From assembly GCF_018320785.1 (NCBI RefSeq), contig NC_054885.1, forward strand, positions 11,902,421 through 11,966,420: DNA of 64,000 bases. The letters are read 5' to 3'. This DNA is from Cheilinus undulatus (taxonomy: Eukaryota > Chordata > Actinopteri > Labriformes > Labridae). This document shows, piece by piece, positions 38,001 through 44,000 of the stretch; position 1 is the stretch's first letter; the number at the start of each line of letters is the position of its first letter. The position numbers and the translations under genes were made by a program. The notes beneath the pieces were generated by a model. That model made no database searches. It had not been told where the DNA came from and worked only from the letters and a program-made list of their open reading frames with translations.

Positions 38001-41000
38001 ATTGCATCCTGACAGAGGGGGCATCTCTCTATAGTGGTCTACAAAAGGGGACGTCTGAGTCCTGCGGGCTGCTATCTGACTGTCTTGTTTTTGTGTCCTT
38101 CATCACCTTCTTCTTCTTTGTCTCCTTAGGTTAAAAGTTTAAACCCATATCTGCAAAACCTTATTTCAAAACATTAATGAGGTAAACAGTCTGCTTACAG
38201 GAAGAAGGATTTACCTCCATGGAAACACTCTTACACTAAGTCTGAAGCTAACAAAGCTATGCTAGCTATGTCAGTTACATAGCTAACAAAGCTATTTAGC
38301 TAAAGATAAAGCTAACAAAGCTAAATTCGCATTTGTTAAGTAAGCTTAAGCAAACATAGCTATGTTTGCTTTAGCTTTATCTATGTTACCTACATAGCTA
38401 CTTTTTCTTTGTCGCTATCTTAGCTTACATAGCTACACTAGCATTAGCAAGTAGTATTTCATGTTGCTAAAGGTAAAATAGCTACATTGACTTACATAGT
38501 AACGTTAACTATATAGTTAGCTTAGCTACCCTAGCTAGGCAAAAGCTAAAAAAGAAAAAGCAAGAAACTCTTCATGTAGCTAATTTTAAAACCAGTCTAT
38601 GAATACGTTTATCCTTCATTAGACCTCTGACCTCATTCTCTGTTTTATTTATGACATGCTGCTTGGCCTGTGATGTTTGCAATGTGGTTAAGTAAGCTTA
38701 AGCGAACGTAGCTAAGTTGGCTTTAGCTTTATCTATGCTTCTATGTCGCTAACAAACCTACACTAGCATTAGCAAGTATTAGTTCATGTTGCTAAAGGTA
38801 ACATAGCTACTTGACTTGCATAATAACATTAACTGCATAGCTAGCATAGCTACACTTGCTAAGCTAAAGCTCAGAAAGAAAAAGTGAGAAACTCTTCATG
38901 TAGCTAATTCTAAAACCAGTCTACACATACTTTAATTATACATTAGAGAGCTGATATTTTTCTCTGTTTTATTTATGTCATGTTGCTTATCTGTAATGCT
39001 TGCAGTGCGGTTATTTCATGACAGAATTGGCCAGACTTTGTAAGTTAAACCTTATAAAATGGGGAACACATTGTACAGGCATGATGGCCCTGCTGGTCAG
39101 ACCAGCCTTGCATAGACTGCCTGGTAGTTAAATGCTTCCATCAAGTACACAATTTCCCAACACTGAATCATTAATTGTAAACCTTATACAACAGCTTTAG
39201 CTATGTTTAGTTTCCAGGCTTCCTTCTTTTAATATTCTTCTTTATGCTTTGTGTGATCACAATCATCTGATGAATTTATGAGGTGCTTAAGCAGATAAAT
39301 GTTCAACTGTTTTGTTAGCTGCTGTATGGTGCCGTGAAGGTGCAACATCTGTTTTCCTTTCATAAAACAGCTGCCTGCTGTGTGGAGAAACACAGATGAA
39401 AGCTTTGAGAGTGCAGCGTTCATTATGTGGGAAGACAAGCAGTCTACATTTGGCACTGTCCCCATTTTCCTCAAAACTGGCATGGAAATTTCCCTCTCCT
39501 CAATCTCCCATAGATGTCCTTCTTTTCATGTACCAGCCAAGAGAAATTAACCCACTCATATCGAAACACAGCGTGCTGCTTTTATGTTGGGAGTTCCAAA
39601 TAAGAATTTCAACATGCAAACACATCCTGCTAACAGAAATGAAGTCTTCATAAAAAATGCACTTGCCTCACAGTCTCCTTACACTTTATTTTTTAGTACA
39701 GCCGAGGTGACATTTTCTGGTTTCTCTTTTCATCTACGTATTGTTTTAAAATGTATGCTTTTTCTGCTCAGTAGAAAGGAGATGTGTTCCAGAGTTTCAG
39801 CATTAATGCACACATTTTTACATCTGTAATAATGAAAGCGGGCTCTGTTGCTGCTGCTGATTGATGTCAGACTCAGCAGACGGTCCCTCTGTGTGTCCTG
39901 CAGTAGCCCGAGATAAAACGCTCATCTGCCTTTGATTCTGGTGATGTGGACACTGCTGACGCACGATGGTGCAGTTTCTCCCCTTGGCAGGAGGAAAGAT
40001 TTAAGCAGCCCCTGCAGCAAAACCGAGCAGACTAACAAACTCTAGCACTGGTTCTTAATACAGGCCTGTTTTTCTGCAAATACACACAGGGCTACTCTAT
40101 TAAACACACACGTTAATACAGAGTGGGCATAAACAAAACCTGTTTTTCACTGAGGATGATTTGTGCCAAGAGGGGACAGGAGAGTGATGCAATGTGCTGA
40201 TACACAATCTATTCTGGGAAAGTCGGCTCATTACTCAAATGTCACTACATGACAGCAAGTGCAACTTCACTCAGCAACAGTTTAATGCATTACTGATAAA
40301 CACACCGAATATAAGCTGCACAGATATGGAAACTTGGAATCCTTGTTCCAAAAGTTAACTTTGTAAACACTCTAAGAATAGACCTAATCAAAGATTACTG
40401 AACTCCTAACACATATTAAAAAAATCAGGCAACCCCTAATTGACTGACATAATGGTAGCTGAAATAGTTTTACTCCTATCATTGGTTAAACATGACTTTA
40501 GATCTACTAGAACTACTGCCTGGTGATTACATGCCTCTGTGAGGTACAACCAAACCGTGAACGTACAGCAGTAGGCCCGAGAGAAGAGCTAGTGGTAGAA
40601 GAAGGAGTGATAGAAATCATATAAGCAGAGTGAAAACCCCAGTGAATGGGCCTCCCCACTTCTGATTTATTGATGATATCAGTGTTTATGTCGTTTGCAT
40701 CAGTAGCATTGGTGCTAGCGTCCTGGCAAACAAATTATTCCCACATCAGTTCTGATGTGGGAATGATTTGTTTATGATACTTTTTAACCACTTTTCCCAT
40801 CCATTATGGCCACATCTTTTTGCCACATTTACCTATTTTTGCTGCTTTTGCCAATTTTTGCCACAAATTTAAAACATTTCTAAAAAACTGCATTTAAACT
40901 TTTAGGCACTTGGTGCCTTTTGCCACTTTCTGCTCATTTCCTAACACTTTTTATCAATTTCTTTTACACTTTTTGCCCATTTTTGTCACTTTGAGCCCAT

Positions 41001-44000
41001 TTTGCACATTTATGCTACTTTTTGACAATTTTTGCCCTTTTCACCCTCTTTTAGCAAGATCTTTGTGCAACTTTTTGCCTACTTTGACTGCCTTTTGGCA
41101 TTTCCCCCCATTTTAGCCATCTTTTTTAATGTAGTTGTTCCACTTTATGCCCATTTTTTAAACTTATTTAACCATTTTTGCTTTTTACCAATTGCTTTCC
41201 ATTTCCTCCCACTTTTTGTCTCTTTTTTTAACTTTCGCCTATTTCAGCCCATTTTTGACATTTATGCCACTTTTTGACCATTTTTGCCCTTTCAACCATT
41301 TCAGCAGAAATTTTTGGCAACTTTTTGTGTACTTAATTTTGCTATTTTTCCACTTTTTTTTTTTATCTGTCTTGCCACTTTTTTCCTGTTTTAGAAACTT
41401 TTTTGCCACTTTTATCCCGTGTTTGCCCTGTTTCACCCATTTTTGTCACTTTTTTAACCACTTAATCACTTTTTTTTGCCCATTTTTTTAGCTCATCTCT
41501 TTTTGCACATTTCAACCATTTCAGCAACATCTTTTTGTTACTTTTGCCTATTTTAGCTGCTTTTTGCCAGTTTTTGTTAACTTTTGCCAGTTTTTGCCTT
41601 ATGTAACACAGTTTTTTTCCACTTTTTGCCCATTTCCTGCCACTGGAATTGAAACTTCAATTCATTTAGCAATTGTTGCAACTACATTGTTTTTTGGCAC
41701 CTTTTGCCCAGTTTGGCTAATTTTGGTCCTTTTGCCACGTTTAACCCTTTTTTTTTTTTTTTTTTTTTTTCTTTAACCATTTAAGCCCTTCTATGCAAAA
41801 TTTGATCCATTTTTGGACTCTTTTCACAATTATCCAGTTTCTTCTGTTTTATTTTCTGTCACCTTGACATTCATGCACATCAAGACCTGTCTATAAAAAT
41901 CAAGCTGTTTATCTAAATACAGTCTTTTGTTAGCCGATGCCACAGCCTTCATTGAAAAATATTAGCTAGCTAGATGCTGTTTTTTTGTTCATTGTGGGGT
42001 GAATTTGCACAGATTTATCTGCCACAATGGCCTACAGATCATTTAAAGCATCAAATCAGAGAAATTTGTACCAGAAAACAGTAAATTGAATCCAGGACTT
42101 ATGCCTCTCAGGTAGCCACGCTCTGGCCATAGTTCAGTGCAGGGTCAAGGAGAAGGCTAATTGCCGGAGTGCTTGGCTATTTTTCACTTGAACCGGATGC
42201 AGCAGGAGCAAACATCTAACCTACTGAAGATGTTTTTTAATCCACATTTATTTGTCTTTAGTCCTGGATGATTAAAAGAAGCAGACCGTAGCTTTGTCTC
42301 TCTCAAAGCAGCAACAATTCAACCCCCTCTCTAAGCGTTGTGATGCTTAAGTTTACTTAAGTATTTGACGGTAGACACATTCTATTCCTGTCAAGTTTGT
42401 AACGATAAAAGTCTTGTTAAAAGAGCAATGGTTAGTTATTTATGTTGAGCTGTAAGGAACAGTTTAACACTTTTATTATGTAAAACTAACTTACATACAG
42501 ATAAATAAAGAATGTCTTTCCTCAGTAATTTCTAAGGTCTGGTCATGTGTAATATGTGTCTAATAGGCTGTGATACCAGGGTAACAATTACTCAGGTTTA
42601 TAGTAGGGCTTGTTTTTTAATATCTTTGAGAGAAAAATGCATCCCTAGTCCAACTTTAGCGCAAACATGAAACTGTATCAGTGTATTTTGTGCTTTATTG
42701 CTGTTAAATGCAGGTTATTGGTCACATATGGCTATCTAAGCAAATGTCTGGTAGTTGTTCTAAATGGCCGGATTTCTTAAGGACTGCTAGCTATTTTGGC
42801 CAGAGTCATAAAGTCTTCTAGAAGCTTTGAGCCAGAGCAGACAATTGTGTGAAGTTTGAACAAAATCTCTTCAAGTGTTCTGAAAATATCTTGTGTACAA
42901 GAAAGGAATGAACATGAGGTCCAATGACCTTGACAACTGACCTCAACAATATAATAGACCAGCCCGCATGGACAGACAGAACTTCCAGGCTCTGCTATCA
43001 CTGTTGAGAAGGTGTAACATGTAGTGACACTGGCTAATTTATGTTCCACCAACAGTAGAGTAATGTTTGCATGTATGGGGAATCCAGCCAGGGTGCATAC
43101 AGTGAATATAAGCTAACACTTCAAACTGTATTCTGAAAAACGTGTGTCGGCCTCTTAAAACACACATGCGAAACCACATTTTGGTTTAAGTGCACAGTAA
43201 TACAACACTTCCTGTCCTTTGTTTTCTAACCTTTGCTTCTCCTCTTCCTCCCTCTCAGGCTCTCTAACAGTTTTCTATTTGTGTCCACGTTGTAACCGCA
43301 AGGAACCCGATCCCCCTGGACAGGCCGTGGTATTAAAATGACTCTACTGTAAATTGCCTGAACGCGCAAAAACACACACACACTCCTGAGGGGTCAAACA
43401 GTTCAGAAGTGCAACTGGAGAAAAAGAAATGTAGTAGAAGGACAGGTTGATTGATGAAATCCGTCTTATCATTTATTTCCTTATTGGTGAAAGTAGGAAG
43501 TAGTAGGAAAGATAGTCAGAACCACAGTCATTTGAACTAATTATGGTTAGGTTTTATTTTTAGATGCCACCATTCTTTTTAGGACTTTCTTTAAGGCTGT
43601 CAAAAGGTTAGCATTTTTAACCAGAATTAGCAGAAATTTTGTAGTTAATCGTAAGTAATTGCTTCCTTTATATCACTTTTTAAAATTCCACTATTTTGCA
43701 TTCAAAAGTGTTTTTGTTTCACTTTTGATTTTTCTACTATCTTACGATAAAGGTAACAGATTTCCTGTTGTTTAGAGACCTGCTTTTACAGGTAGAGTCA
43801 AGATTATAACATGAACTTAACCATTGAAAAAGGAACTTGTGATGGATTGAATAGGAAAAAGGGGATAGTAAAGAGATAAATGTTTGAACAAAAGGAGCAA
43901 ATGACTTTTGACTTATCCACTGAGCTGTCTCTGAATCTGTTTTTAACACCAAGGCCGACAGTGTTGTATATGACAAGAAGAGACACAGGATAGTCAAAGT

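Noticed and set aside
40910-41776. Several phenylalanine/proline-rich open frames of 65-99 codons.
   Set aside because: They are translations of the CCATTTTTGCCACTTTT array; the mirrored frames at 50960-51973 come from the inverted copy.
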